Shown here piece by piece: positions 37,720 to 45,832 of a stretch of DNA of 64,000 bases. The first letter of the stretch is position 1. The number at the start of each line of letters is the position of its first letter. Made by a program: the position numbers and the translations under genes. Source of the stretch: an uncultured Methylocystaceae bacterium (GTDB lineage: Bacteria; Pseudomonadota; Alphaproteobacteria; Rhizobiales; Beijerinckiaceae); NCBI GenBank assembly GCA_903870245.1, contig CAIQCB010000009.1, positions 1 to 64,000 on the forward strand. Direction: 5' to 3'. The notes beneath the pieces were generated by a model that had not been told where the DNA came from, ran no database searches, and was given only the letters and a program-made list of their open reading frames with translations.

Positions 37720-38646
37720 TCAGTATTTGGCGACCACAGCTGCGGGAGCCGAATAAAAGTGATAATTGACGCCGGCTCTAACAAGATTGCCTGTTAAGCG
37801 CGGATTGATCGTTGATGAAGTCCAAAGCGCCGTCGAAGTTCCGACAGCAGCGCCTGCCCCCAGTGGTCCGGCATAGGAATTGAGGTTCAAATCGGCGCTG
37901 CCAAGGTCGTAATAAAGATATTCAACTTTGGCCGACCAGTTCTGCATGAACATCCATTCGGCTCCACCGCCTGCGGTCCAGCCAACCTGAACCTCAGAGA
38001 TATTTGCGTTGGCGAAGGCGGACTGGTTCAGCGCACCTGCGGTATTAAAGCCAAATTGAGCAAGATCGACGCTATAGGTGACATTGCCATAAGCAAGACC
38101 GCCCGTGCCGAAAACGAGCAGGTTCGGCATTGCGAGATAGCCAACGCGCCCACGAACTGTTCCAAGAAAGTTCATGTTGCCATTGCCGCTGAGTGAATTC
38201 CAGACTGAGCCGCCCGTAGAGACTGGCCAGATGTTATTGACGACGCGCGTGGTGTTTCCCGTCGGGACAACGCCCTGTATGTCGGCTTCGAAGCCCGCGA
38301 CAAGATTGCCGTTCAAGTATCCCGGTTGCCAATTGTAGCCGAGTTGCAGGCCACCGATAAAGCCGTTGGTGCTGCCGACATTCAGCGGACCATTCAATGA
38401 GGTCCAGAAAATGTCTCGATCCGGATGAGCTGCCTGAAACCGCGATGAGACCGGGTAAGTTGTCACCTGGGTGGAGCCGCCATTGGACCAGGTTCCGCCT
38501 GCGTTGACGCCGACATAAAACCCTTTCCACATGGGCGCCGGCGGCGGTGGCGGCGGCGCTTTTGTTGTGGGCAGGTCGGCTGCGAAGCCGATGCTCGGTA
38601 GCAGCAGCGCCGTTACGCAGAGCACGGATTTGAGTTGCTTGTTCAT
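37720..38646 (-). CDS. Outer-membrane beta-barrel protein (Omp25/Omp31 type)
   Basis: A 308-residue outer-membrane protein. Signal peptide MNKQLKSVLCVTALLLPSIGFA is followed by a Pro-rich segment (APPPPPPAPM) and WKGFYVGVNAGGTW, the standard opening of the Omp25/Omp31 family of Hyphomicrobiales. VRGRVGYLAMPNLLVFGTGG, GGGAEWMFMQNWSAKVEYLY and VRAGVNYHF at the end are further barrel strands. The ATG at 38646 has GGAG 8 nt upstream. It follows the porin gene with only about 90 nt between. Confidence 0.88.
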   Translation of the reverse strand: MNKQLKSVLCVTALLLPSIGFAADLPTTKAPPPPPPAPMWKGFYVGVNAGGTWSNGGSTQVTTYPVSSRFQAAHPDRDIFWTSLNGPLNVGSTNGFIGGLQLGYNWQPGYLNGNLVAGFEADIQGVVPTGNTTRVVNNIWPVSTGGSVWNSLSGNGNMNFLGTVRGRVGYLAMPNLLVFGTGGLAYGNVTYSVDLAQFGFNTAGALNQSAFANANISEVQVGWTAGGGAEWMFMQNWSAKVEYLYYDLGSADLNLNSYAGPLGAGAAVGTSTALWTSSTINPRLTGNLVRAGVNYHFYSAPAAVVAKY

Positions 38647-38738
38647 TGTCATTCTCCAAACTTGTAAATTTTTGTTGTTACGCAGTTACGATTTGACTTG
38701 TGCTTCGGGCGCCTGCGCGCTTGATATGCCATGCAGCT

Positions 38739-40535
38739 TTAGTAGTTCCACTGCAGCTGCCAGCGCAGAGTGTCGGCCTGGAACTGGCGATAGGGCGCAG
38801 CAGTAATATTCGTGCGATCAGATTTGTTGTAGCTTGCCGTAATCTCAACCTCGGGCAGCGGCTGGTATTCGATACCGACATCCCACTCATTCACACGATT
38901 CTGGGGCGCATTGACTTCATATTTGCTGAAGCCGTTGAAGTATTGATACTGGACATAGGGGAAGAAGGTGCCGAGACCAAAGTCCTTATCCTCATATTTG
39001 TAGTTGACGAGCACGTAACCGCCGTTAATCTTTTGTGAAGTGATCGCTGTCTGGGTGGCGTTTAGACCCGGGCTGACGCCCCAGTTCCACTCGGCCTGTA
39101 CGCCGAAGGGCTGGGGGTAAACCACGCCGGTGAGCGCAACGCGAGAGTCCTGAATTCCCTGACAGCCATTGGCGCAGGCCGGCGACCAACCCGTTGTGCG
39201 GGGCCAGTAGCCCAGATTGAAATTGCCCGGCACATCGTATCCCGGCGCAACAACTACAGGCAGGTAGGAATTACCGCCCGGCTGGAAGGCTGGCAGCATC
39301 ACATTGCCAGCCCAGTTGGTTCCCATGCCGAGAGAGGGACGAATAGCGCCGGTTATTGGGGAAACTCGCCCGGTATAACCCTGAATGGAGGCTTCAACGA
39401 CCTGCCCGCTTTCAAAAACGTAGGGGTAGGTCATGCGCGCAACGAGATGAGTGTTCTTATTCAGCTCGACGCGGTTTGCGCCCTGGCCGTTATAAACGCC
39501 GAACGCGAACATGCCGTAATCGCCTGAACCTTTAAGATTGTTTTTCACAAGATCGCGGAAGAGATGACGCATATCTTTCGGGGTATAGTAGAAGAACAGG
39601 CCGAGATCGCGTTCATCACGTGTTGCTGTGTTCAGCGCATCCGGACGATCGAGAGTCAGACGGTTTTGTGACGACTGCATGTTTGTAAAGCCGTAGGGAA
39701 CCTTTGACTGACCGGCGCGGACACGGAACTCCTTGTCATGATCAAAGTAAATATCGGCATAGGCGTCGCGAAGCTGAGCGAAGTTGCCGCCAGTAGCTGC
39801 GGCGTTGGTTCCGATCATTCCTTGATAATAGGCGTTTACTGGCTGATAGGGACCCTGAAAGACGCCGTAGTAGCCCGGCGCGATACCGCCGGCGCCGATG
39901 GGTCCTGAGGCCGGAGAGTTGACGGCCCCGAAAAATGTTGCCGCGTTCGAGTATCCGCCGGGAGGCGTGCTCGCGAAATCCGGCTGGATGTAGATATAGA
40001 GGTGATCAGAGACGTCGCCAGAGAAGATCAGACGCATCCGGCGGATCAGGAAGTTCGATCGGGGCCGCGCCGAGTTATCCGCCCAGTAGACATCGTTATT
40101 GGCGAATTCCGAATTCTGCAGGAAATTGGTGTAACGCATCTGGGTATAACCACGAATGCTGATGCGGTTATACCACTGCTGCAATGACGCCGACGGATCT
40201 GGCGCCGAGCCGCCCGCATAGCGTCCATCGGCGGAGGGGGCTGAGGGCGCGCCACGGGCGGTGCCAACTTCGCCCGGATTGCTGCCCGAGGTTCCCGTGC
40301 CAAGTATGCCCTGGCCTGTGCCCCGGGGATTATTCATGATCGGGTTTGCGTGGTGGCTATGGCTTCCGCCGCCCCGGGACTCGAGCTGTTGAATACGCTT
40401 TTGCTGCTGCAGCAGCAGAGCCTTCAATTCTTTCACATCGTCTTCGGTGCTGGCGTAGGCAAGATTATTGGCGCCGAAGGCGCAGATGCTGAACGCCGCC
40501 ACGATCAGGGCTCTGTGAGCAACGGAATGTTTCAT
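38739..40535 (-). CDS. Phosphate-selective porin O/P-type outer-membrane protein
   Basis: A 598-residue porin. The signal peptide (MKHSVAHRALIVAAFSICAFGANNLAYA) is followed by a short coiled coil (DDVKELKALLLQQQKRIQQLES) as in OprP-type trimeric porins. A Gly/Ser-rich spacer and a beta-barrel with RRMRLIFSGDVSDHLYIYIQ and AGQSKVPYGFTNMQSSQ follow. The family (pfam07396) includes phosphate-selective OprP and OprO, but many members are unspecific, so selectivity is inferred only from family. The ATG at 40535 has AAGGAAGG about 9 nt upstream. Confidence 0.85.
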   Translation of the reverse strand: MKHSVAHRALIVAAFSICAFGANNLAYASTEDDVKELKALLLQQQKRIQQLESRGGGSHSHHANPIMNNPRGTGQGILGTGTSGSNPGEVGTARGAPSAPSADGRYAGGSAPDPSASLQQWYNRISIRGYTQMRYTNFLQNSEFANNDVYWADNSARPRSNFLIRRMRLIFSGDVSDHLYIYIQPDFASTPPGGYSNAATFFGAVNSPASGPIGAGGIAPGYYGVFQGPYQPVNAYYQGMIGTNAAATGGNFAQLRDAYADIYFDHDKEFRVRAGQSKVPYGFTNMQSSQNRLTLDRPDALNTATRDERDLGLFFYYTPKDMRHLFRDLVKNNLKGSGDYGMFAFGVYNGQGANRVELNKNTHLVARMTYPYVFESGQVVEASIQGYTGRVSPITGAIRPSLGMGTNWAGNVMLPAFQPGGNSYLPVVVAPGYDVPGNFNLGYWPRTTGWSPACANGCQGIQDSRVALTGVVYPQPFGVQAEWNWGVSPGLNATQTAITSQKINGGYVLVNYKYEDKDFGLGTFFPYVQYQYFNGFSKYEVNAPQNRVNEWDVGIEYQPLPEVEITASYNKSDRTNITAAPYRQFQADTLRWQLQWNY

Positions 40536-40990
40536 TGTCCAAACCTTCCTTTTTTTGTGGAGGTTGGTCCCCCACATGTTCATGGACGGATTACTCGGCG
40601 CGCTCTGTGACGATTAGATTACAAAACAGTCGAGCGGTATGTGACTGGACGAGCGCGTTGAGAGTTGTTGTCCGATGACAACAGCAGTGGCCCTTGAATG
40701 TTGTTTAAGACATTGTAAATAATGAATAAAAATAAACAGTGAGAAACGGCGACAAAACCCATGACAGGAGGCTTGTGTCATGAATTTCGCTAAATCATTG
40801 TAAGTATGAAGTCAGTCGAGGCCGTTCTCGCTTGTAAAGCTTGTCAGGCTGACGGATCGAGCATGTTTGGGGGATCATTGCCGCCGTCAGAGACAACGCA
40901 TGAGTTCTGCGGCGAGCAAAATCACTTCGCTCAACCCGTGTAATTTACTAGTTGCGGAGAGAAGAGTCAGTTTTCGAATCACTCAATCCA
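40536..40990. other. 455-nt intergenic region upstream of the porin
   Basis: No convincing gene. It holds the porin promoter region on the minus strand and an inverted repeat at 40666-40683. It also has a perfect AGGAGG followed by two tiny frames on the plus strand (40780-40803, 7 aa; 40806-40943, 45 aa). The longer of these has a CKACQ motif but nothing else to support it. Confidence 0.55.
40666..40683. promoter_or_regulatory. Inverted repeat upstream of the porin gene
   Basis: TGTTGTC-CGAT-GACAACA is a 7-bp perfect inverted repeat with a 4-bp centre, 131 bp upstream of the porin ATG. The size fits a dimeric repressor or activator site. No T-run follows, so it is not an intrinsic terminator. 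Confidence 0.3.
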
Positions 40991-41281
40991 CTAATCGAAG
41001 AGATTATCCGCCTCATTATGATACTTGCGGAAGTCGGTTGGCGCGATTTGATCCTTGCAGGCGGGAGTGAGCTGCCGCGTGTGTCGGGACAGGCATAACT
41101 CCATTTCGAAAATAGCCATCACATTTCCGCCACAAAATCGGGCGGCGTCACTGGCGCAGGCTTCCTGTTCCTCGGTGATGTTCTCGGCAATGACCCCGGA
41201 ATAGGAATGTTGCTGGGCATGAGAGGGAAAGACAGCAAAAATCACGCCCGCACACAGACAGAAGAGATAAAACCTACGCAT
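40991..41281 (-). CDS. Secreted Cys-rich repeat protein, copy 3
   Basis: A 96-residue paralogue of the proteins at 35904 and 36224. The signal peptide MRRFYLFCLCAGVIFAVFPSHAQ is followed by QHSYSGVIAENITEEQEA. The repeat is CASDAARFC...ELCLSRHTRQLTPAC, ending PTDFRKYHNEADNLFD. Copies 2 and 3 even share the AQQHSY at the mature N-terminus. GGGAG precedes the ATG by 8 nt. It lies 63 nt downstream of the regulator at 41345 on the same strand and may be cotranscribed with it. Confidence 0.75.
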   Translation of the reverse strand: MRRFYLFCLCAGVIFAVFPSHAQQHSYSGVIAENITEEQEACASDAARFCGGNVMAIFEMELCLSRHTRQLTPACKDQIAPTDFRKYHNEADNLFD

Positions 41282-41344
41282 TGACAGGACTCCCGGGGGC
41301 GGCGGCGCACAATCTCGAATAACTGAACGCCCGCGATCTCTTGA

Positions 41345-42199
41345 TTATATGGACGCGTGATTTTCCGGCGCTGGAACTTTGGGCGGCGACGCGGGACGTC
41401 TGCTTTTTCTTTTGGCGATCAATGGGTCGTCAATGCTCAGACCATAGCCAATTCCTCTCACCGCACGAACGGCGTCTGTTCTGTTGGGGACAGTGAGCGC
41501 CTTGCGAAGTCTTCCCATCATGACGTCAATGGTGCGATAATCAATTTTATCCGGTTGTTCCCACAAGTGATTGATCAGTTCCTGCCGCGTAAAAATCTTT
41601 TTCGGCTCTCTTAGTAAAATCGCCAGCAACCTGAATTCGGCGTCGCGCAATTTTACAGGGGCGCCATGTCGGCGGACATCCCTCGCCTCAATGAGCATTT
41701 CAATGCCATTGTGCTTTAAGGCATTGCTGATTTCTTGTCCGTTGAGCACGAAATCGACCGGGGCGACTCTTCTGATAGTTTTCTTGCCTCCCGAGAAAAA
41801 GCTTTTTGTTCGAAGGAAACGCAGTTGGGCCCAGGCGCGCGTTACAAGTTCGACATCTGAAATGGGACGACCAAGGTAATCATCCGCTCCGACGGTAAGG
41901 ACACGGATTGCGTCAATTTCATTATGGGTATCGGAAATAACGATCACTCTGGTCTCATTGAGGGAAGCGTCAGACCTGATGCGGAGGCACAAATCCAGAC
42001 CGCTCAGGCCAACCGTTCCCCAGCTAACGATAATGATATTGGGAACGAATTGTTCGATCATGGAATAGGCTTCGGCGCTGTCCGCAGACCATTTGACCAG
42101 ATAGCCTTCATTTTCGAAACGCCGAAGCAGAGGCTCTGCGACCTCCTGGTTGTTCTCGATGAGCATTAATCTTGGCGCAAAACTCTGAAAACTATCCAT
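41345..42199 (-). CDS. OmpR/PhoB-family regulator with degenerate receiver domain
   Basis: A 284-residue protein with an N-terminal receiver fold and a C-terminal winged helix (LRDAEFRLLAILLREPKKIFTRQELINHLW, then RTIDVMMGRLRKAL). In the receiver, the usual phosphoacceptor Asp is Ser (IIIVSWG, about residue 59). The acidic pair near residue 16 is ENN, and the conserved Lys is Arg (LGRPIS, about residue 111). It therefore cannot be phosphorylated in the normal way. No histidine kinase is nearby. GGAGG lies 9 nt before the ATG at 42199. The track start is a GTG two codons earlier. Confidence 0.88.
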   Translation of the reverse strand: MDSFQSFAPRLMLIENNQEVAEPLLRRFENEGYLVKWSADSAEAYSMIEQFVPNIIIVSWGTVGLSGLDLCLRIRSDASLNETRVIVISDTHNEIDAIRVLTVGADDYLGRPISDVELVTRAWAQLRFLRTKSFFSGGKKTIRRVAPVDFVLNGQEISNALKHNGIEMLIEARDVRRHGAPVKLRDAEFRLLAILLREPKKIFTRQELINHLWEQPDKIDYRTIDVMMGRLRKALTVPNRTDAVRAVRGIGYGLSIDDPLIAKRKSRRPASPPKVPAPENHASI

Positions 42200-42282
42200 A
42201 ATCACGAACCTCCGCCAATCGCTATGTCTATCAGGAGCGATATCGGACGAAACTGCCCGATGTCGCCGCTTCGGAACGTGAG

Positions 42283-42987
42283 CTAGTTTTTCAGGAAGCC
42301 TGGAAGCCAGCTCGTTAACGACGAAGAGCTTTGAGTGTCCCTGGGCGCTGTTTCGGGTTTTCGAATCGTTTCATTCACCCCGGCCGTCTGGGCGACAGGA
42401 TCGGCTTCATTCCCCTGGCCGCCAAAAAATCTTCCAAGAAACCCGTTTTTGGCGGAAGTGTCCTTAACCTCTTTCAGAGGTATCGACGAGTGTCGGTATC
42501 CATCCGGCGGTTCGGAGAGAAGCTGACGTAGCGGCTCATCTGGTTCCGATTCGGCGGCACTTTGCTTTCTGTTGATGATCTTTTGCAACAAACCCGGCTC
42601 GTCATCCGCGCCGGCAGCAGTCCCTGTCGCGGGTCCGCGAACCCGCTCCATCAATCCCGGTTTTGGCTTTTCCGGCTCGGCGCCGGGAGCGCGCGCATAA
42701 CGATCCGTGCGACGATGTTCTTTCGTTGCGTCTTGCGGCCATCCCTCCGGTTTTGGCTGCGGCTCGCGGGGCGCCGGCAAAACCTTGGAGTCCTTCGGCA
42801 TGACCAATTTGGCGCGTTCATTGTAGTTGATTTTGTCGATGCCCTCGTCCCCAGTCAGCCCGACCATGTCGGAAACCGCCTTGAAGGTAGACTTGTCGTC
42901 GCCGGCCCGGACTGCGCCGGAGGATATTAGCGTCGCCCCAAGCAGAATCAGATAAGCGGCGCCGGAATTACGTGTCGATTTCCTCAT
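42283..42987 (-). CDS. Hypothetical exported protein, 234 aa
   Basis: A signal peptide (GAAYLILLGATLISSGAVRA) precedes a Pro-, Glu- and Lys-rich mature part of low complexity with INYNERAKLVMPKDSKVLPAP and WPQDATKEHRR. Proteins with such an INYxERxKLVxP opening are widespread in Hyphomicrobiales but uncharacterised. No domain with known activity is seen. AAGGG lies about 9 nt before the ATG. It has a good Pho-box match about 43 nt upstream, so it may be under phosphate control. Confidence 0.7.
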   Translation of the reverse strand: MRKSTRNSGAAYLILLGATLISSGAVRAGDDKSTFKAVSDMVGLTGDEGIDKINYNERAKLVMPKDSKVLPAPREPQPKPEGWPQDATKEHRRTDRYARAPGAEPEKPKPGLMERVRGPATGTAAGADDEPGLLQKIINRKQSAAESEPDEPLRQLLSEPPDGYRHSSIPLKEVKDTSAKNGFLGRFFGGQGNEADPVAQTAGVNETIRKPETAPRDTQSSSSLTSWLPGFLKN

Positions 42988-43306
42988 GATGACGCACCCT
43001 TGTCATGTCATATCCCGATCATCGAGTTGATTAATGACGTCTTAATGACAGTAGGCGGACCGTCAAGATTTCGTTGTAAGCATTTGATCCTTATGATTTA
43101 GTCAAATTCATATATTCATCATATATAACCAGGGCGCGGAATATGCGCTGCGATTCGCGGCAAAGAAAAGGACAAAGGCGCCGCGCAGGATGAATTTTCT
43201 AGCCATGGCGGAGGCTTCACGGCAGACGCAAATCGCCGTATTTTGACATCATCAGCCTCTTCGTAGGCGATAAATTATAAGCACAAGCATCACCAGAGGG
43301 ATTTTC
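42988..43306. other. 319-nt divergent intergenic region
   Basis: Lies between the exported-protein gene (minus) and the SWIM gene (plus). It contains the Pho-box-like repeat at 43030-43051. It also has an AT-rich stretch near 43105 (catatattcatcatatataac) and a TTGACA at 43243-43248 without a clear -10 at the normal distance. No gene is recognised. Confidence 0.6.
43030..43051 (-). promoter_or_regulatory. Pho-box-like direct repeat
   Basis: On the minus strand the sequence reads CTGTCATTAAG-ACGTCATTAAT. These are two 11-bp units spaced as PhoB sites are (consensus CTGTCAT plus four AT-rich bases, repeated). The first unit matches 7 of 7 and the second 5 of 7. It ends about 43 nt before the ATG of the exported-protein gene. 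Confidence 0.5.
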
Positions 43307-43639
43307 ATGCGTCAGATCGAATTCACTGTGCGTGGCATGAAGGGTGATCTTTACACCTGCACCTTCGAGCGCGAAGGGGATAACCTCAATGCCTTCTGCA
43401 CCTGCCCTGACGGACGCTCTGGTAATTATTGCAAGCATAGATTTGCGCTGATTGATGGCAACCATGATATTGTTGTCAGCAACAATGCACAGGAGGTCGA
43501 CGAGCTGCTCGAGATGGTTTCGGGCACCGACGTGGAAACGGCGCTGGTTGCCCTATCGGAGGCGATCGAAACCTACCAGCAGGCTGAAGAGCGATTGATC
43601 GAGGCCCAAAATGGGCTTGCTATGGCAATGCGTAAGTGA
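43307..43639 (+). CDS. SWIM zinc-finger domain protein, 110 aa
   Basis: The N-terminal half carries a SWIM-type zinc finger, C-x-C-x(n)-C-x-H, as CTCPDGRSGNYCKH (about 31-44). It sits in the typical beta context EFTVRGMKGDLYTCTFEREG. The C-terminal half is helical and coiled-coil-like (ALSEAIETYQQAEERLIEAQ). SWIM domains bind DNA or proteins. Standing alone, this could be a small DNA-associated regulator. GAGGG lies 6 nt before the ATG. It is followed by a clear terminator. Confidence 0.75.
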   Translation: MRQIEFTVRGMKGDLYTCTFEREGDNLNAFCTCPDGRSGNYCKHRFALIDGNHDIVVSNNAQEVDELLEMVSGTDVETALVALSEAIETYQQAEERLIEAQNGLAMAMRK

Positions 43640-43673
43640 ACTGCAAAAGTGAACTGCGCAAGTAAACACGGTG

Positions 43674-43712
43674 TGTCGGTCAGTATAATACAACTGGCCG
43701 ACAGCTTTTAAT
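43674..43712 (+). terminator. Rho-independent terminator after the SWIM gene
   Basis: TGTCGGTCAG (43674-43683) pairs with CTGGCCGACA (43694-43703), 10 bp with one G-U pair and a 10-nt loop. GCTTTTAATT follows. It stands between two convergent genes. Confidence 0.7.
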
Positions 43713-43739
43713 TCATGCGATAGTCTTTGGCAGTTACTT

Positions 43740-45527
43740 TCATCTGGAAAATTTCTGCGTGCCTGCAACCCAGGTTTCGCTAACCTTGATATTGCCGATT
43801 TTGCGCGGATCGGTTTTATGTGGATCGTCTTCGAGAATAACGAAATCGGCTTCTTTCCCCTTCTCTAGCGATCCAATCCTGTCGCCCAACCCGATCTGTC
43901 TGGCCGCATCAATCGTGACGGCGCGCAAAGCCTGATCAATTGATACTGCCTGATCTGGACCAATTACAGAGCCATCAATCTCGCACCGCCGACTCACAGC
44001 GGTGCTAACCAAACTCAATGCGCCTGCAGGAGAGCAGGGGGAATCTGAATGAAGCGTGAAGGGTAGTTTTTCTCTGACGCACCATCCTGCAGGATCAGTA
44101 TTTTCGGCGCGCCTAGCGCCAAAGATATCATCGCGATAGGCAGCGCCATAGAAGCGTACGTGGTTCATTAAAAAACTGGGCTGAACATTAAGCTTTTTCA
44201 TGCGCTGAATTTGATCGAGACGAACAATTGTCGAATGTTCAATTCTGTTTATTCCGTATTCGGTAGAGCCGGAATATGAAGCCTCAATGGCATCCAGGGC
44301 GATATCTATGGTGTAATCACCGTTACAATGAATCAGGACTGGAAGCCGCGCTTTATTGACATTTTTGACCATATCCTTCAATTGATCGGCGTCGAAGTTT
44401 GTTTTGCCCTTATTGTCGGAGTTCAAATAAGGTTCGGTTTGGGCGCCTGTCCGAGTTTGATTGGAGCCGTCTCCAACAATTTTAACGCCATAGAGAGAGA
44501 AAAGACTATTCGGTAATTGCGCCCCTTTGGGGCCCAGGCCAAGATGACGGTAAGCTTCGTATCCTTGCATATCCTCATACATGAGGCTTGCGCTTGTGCG
44601 GCACATCATCCGTGGCGATAGTTTCGAGAAAGGCTCAATCCATTCAGATTTTAAAGTTCCGGGTTCATGCACCGCAGTGTTGCCCGAAGCCGCAGCTGTT
44701 TTCAGATAATCTGAAATAGCTTTAGCAGCTAATTGAGGCGTTAATTTCGGTATAAAAAGATGAGCAAATTTCATCATAGCGCTTTCTTCGTAAACTAATC
44801 CGTCAAGAGCGCCCGAGTCAGTGCGGCCAAAATGTCCTCCACCGGGTAACGGACCGATATCTTCTGGAATGTTCGCAAGCTTGAGCGCCATGCTATTCAC
44901 ACAAGCATCGTGTCCATTTGTATACCATACAAAGATTGGATGCTTTGTTGAGATAGCGTCCAATTCTTGACGGGAGAGATCGCCACCTTGCAAGAGATTG
45001 TCAAAATTGGAGCAGCTAATCCAATGTCCCGGAGGCGTTCGAGCTGCAAGAGCATGCAACTCTGAAATTAATTTGCCTCTGGTTGGATAATTTACATACC
45101 CTACATCTTCAAGCAATTCCAGAATCAACGCCGATAACACTGTGTGGTTATGAGGATCGATAAATCCCGGCAACATGACCCTGCCGTCGAGTTCAACAAT
45201 TCTGGTACTATTCGACCTATAATGCGCAACGGAGCTTTCGTTTCCGAGAGCAATTATTTTTCCTGATGCAACGGCAAGAGAGTTCACGGGAGTGGAGCCG
45301 GGTAAGGGTATAATCTTACCTCCCCTGAAAATGACCTCGGCGCTCGTATCTTCTGCGAAGACTTCATTGTTTTTGCTGCCAGCGACGAGTGCTGCGGCCG
45401 TGCCGACCGATGTCGCCATAAAGTTTCTTCGGGATGGCTTTAGCGGCAGTCTCTCGAAGAGTTTTCCGCCTGCGTGTGACAGGTAATCATTGTTTAAAAA
45501 AAATGATGAGAAACAAGAGCGACACAT
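43740..45527 (-). CDS. Tat-exported amidohydrolase (YtcJ type)
   Basis: A 595-residue metal-dependent hydrolase of the amidohydrolase superfamily. The N-terminal Tat signal contains SRRNFMATSVGTAAALVAG (about 33-51). The metal-binding start is GFIDPHNHTVLSALIL. Later parts include HEPGTLKSEW, INRIEHSTIVRLDQI, TLHSDSPCSPAGALSL and the C-terminal GSLEKGKEADFVILEDDP. YtcJ-like enzymes cleave amides or formamide-type bonds, and the substrate is unknown. GGAG lies 8 nt before the ATG, which fits the long signal N-region. Confidence 0.88.
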   Translation of the reverse strand: MCRSCFSSFFLNNDYLSHAGGKLFERLPLKPSRRNFMATSVGTAAALVAGSKNNEVFAEDTSAEVIFRGGKIIPLPGSTPVNSLAVASGKIIALGNESSVAHYRSNSTRIVELDGRVMLPGFIDPHNHTVLSALILELLEDVGYVNYPTRGKLISELHALAARTPPGHWISCSNFDNLLQGGDLSRQELDAISTKHPIFVWYTNGHDACVNSMALKLANIPEDIGPLPGGGHFGRTDSGALDGLVYEESAMMKFAHLFIPKLTPQLAAKAISDYLKTAAASGNTAVHEPGTLKSEWIEPFSKLSPRMMCRTSASLMYEDMQGYEAYRHLGLGPKGAQLPNSLFSLYGVKIVGDGSNQTRTGAQTEPYLNSDNKGKTNFDADQLKDMVKNVNKARLPVLIHCNGDYTIDIALDAIEASYSGSTEYGINRIEHSTIVRLDQIQRMKKLNVQPSFLMNHVRFYGAAYRDDIFGARRAENTDPAGWCVREKLPFTLHSDSPCSPAGALSLVSTAVSRRCEIDGSVIGPDQAVSIDQALRAVTIDAARQIGLGDRIGSLEKGKEADFVILEDDPHKTDPRKIGNIKVSETWVAGTQKFSR

Positions 45528-45832
45528 TTTTAATCTCCATCTCGATGACGCAGGTGTCTACATTTGGTTTGTTTTGAATTCTTTTTGCTATTTCAATTAA
45601 ATGATATCTGTTGACGAAGGCCTTGAAAAGCCATTTGTTGTAATATAAGAATAATCAATAATGACTTGGAAAAACGATTAATGTCTCGTAATCAGTTTGA
45701 CGCGGCGCCATATTCACTGCGCCAGGTTAAATCTGTCCATGTTTAAGCCGGTCATGTTAAAGCTGCGCCATGTTCAATATGTGATTATAGACCGAAACTG
45801 TCTTGTATTAATGAAAAAGGGAATGTAGATTT
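45528..45832. other. 305-nt divergent intergenic region
   Basis: AT-rich sequence between the amidohydrolase (minus) and the small exported-protein gene (plus). Its main content is the degenerate 15-bp tandem repeat at 45708-45782. No gene is recognised. Confidence 0.6.
45708..45782 (+). repeat. Degenerate 15-bp tandem array (five units)
   Basis: Units begin at 45708, 45722, 45737, 45752 and 45768: CCATATTCACT, CCAGGTTAAAT, CCATGTTTAAG, TCATGTTAAAG and CCATGTTCAAT. Spacers of 3-5 bp separate them. The period is 14-16 bp. It lies 50-125 bp upstream of the gene at 45833 and could be a set of protein-binding sites. Confidence 0.5.

Noticed and set aside
40761-40767. CTGTCAT on the minus strand upstream of the porin as half of a Pho box
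   Set aside because: The second unit at 11-bp spacing matches poorly, and the site is more than 200 bp from the start codon.
43243-43273. TTGACA upstream of the SWIM gene as a promoter
   Set aside because: No acceptable -10 hexamer lies at 16-18 bp spacing.
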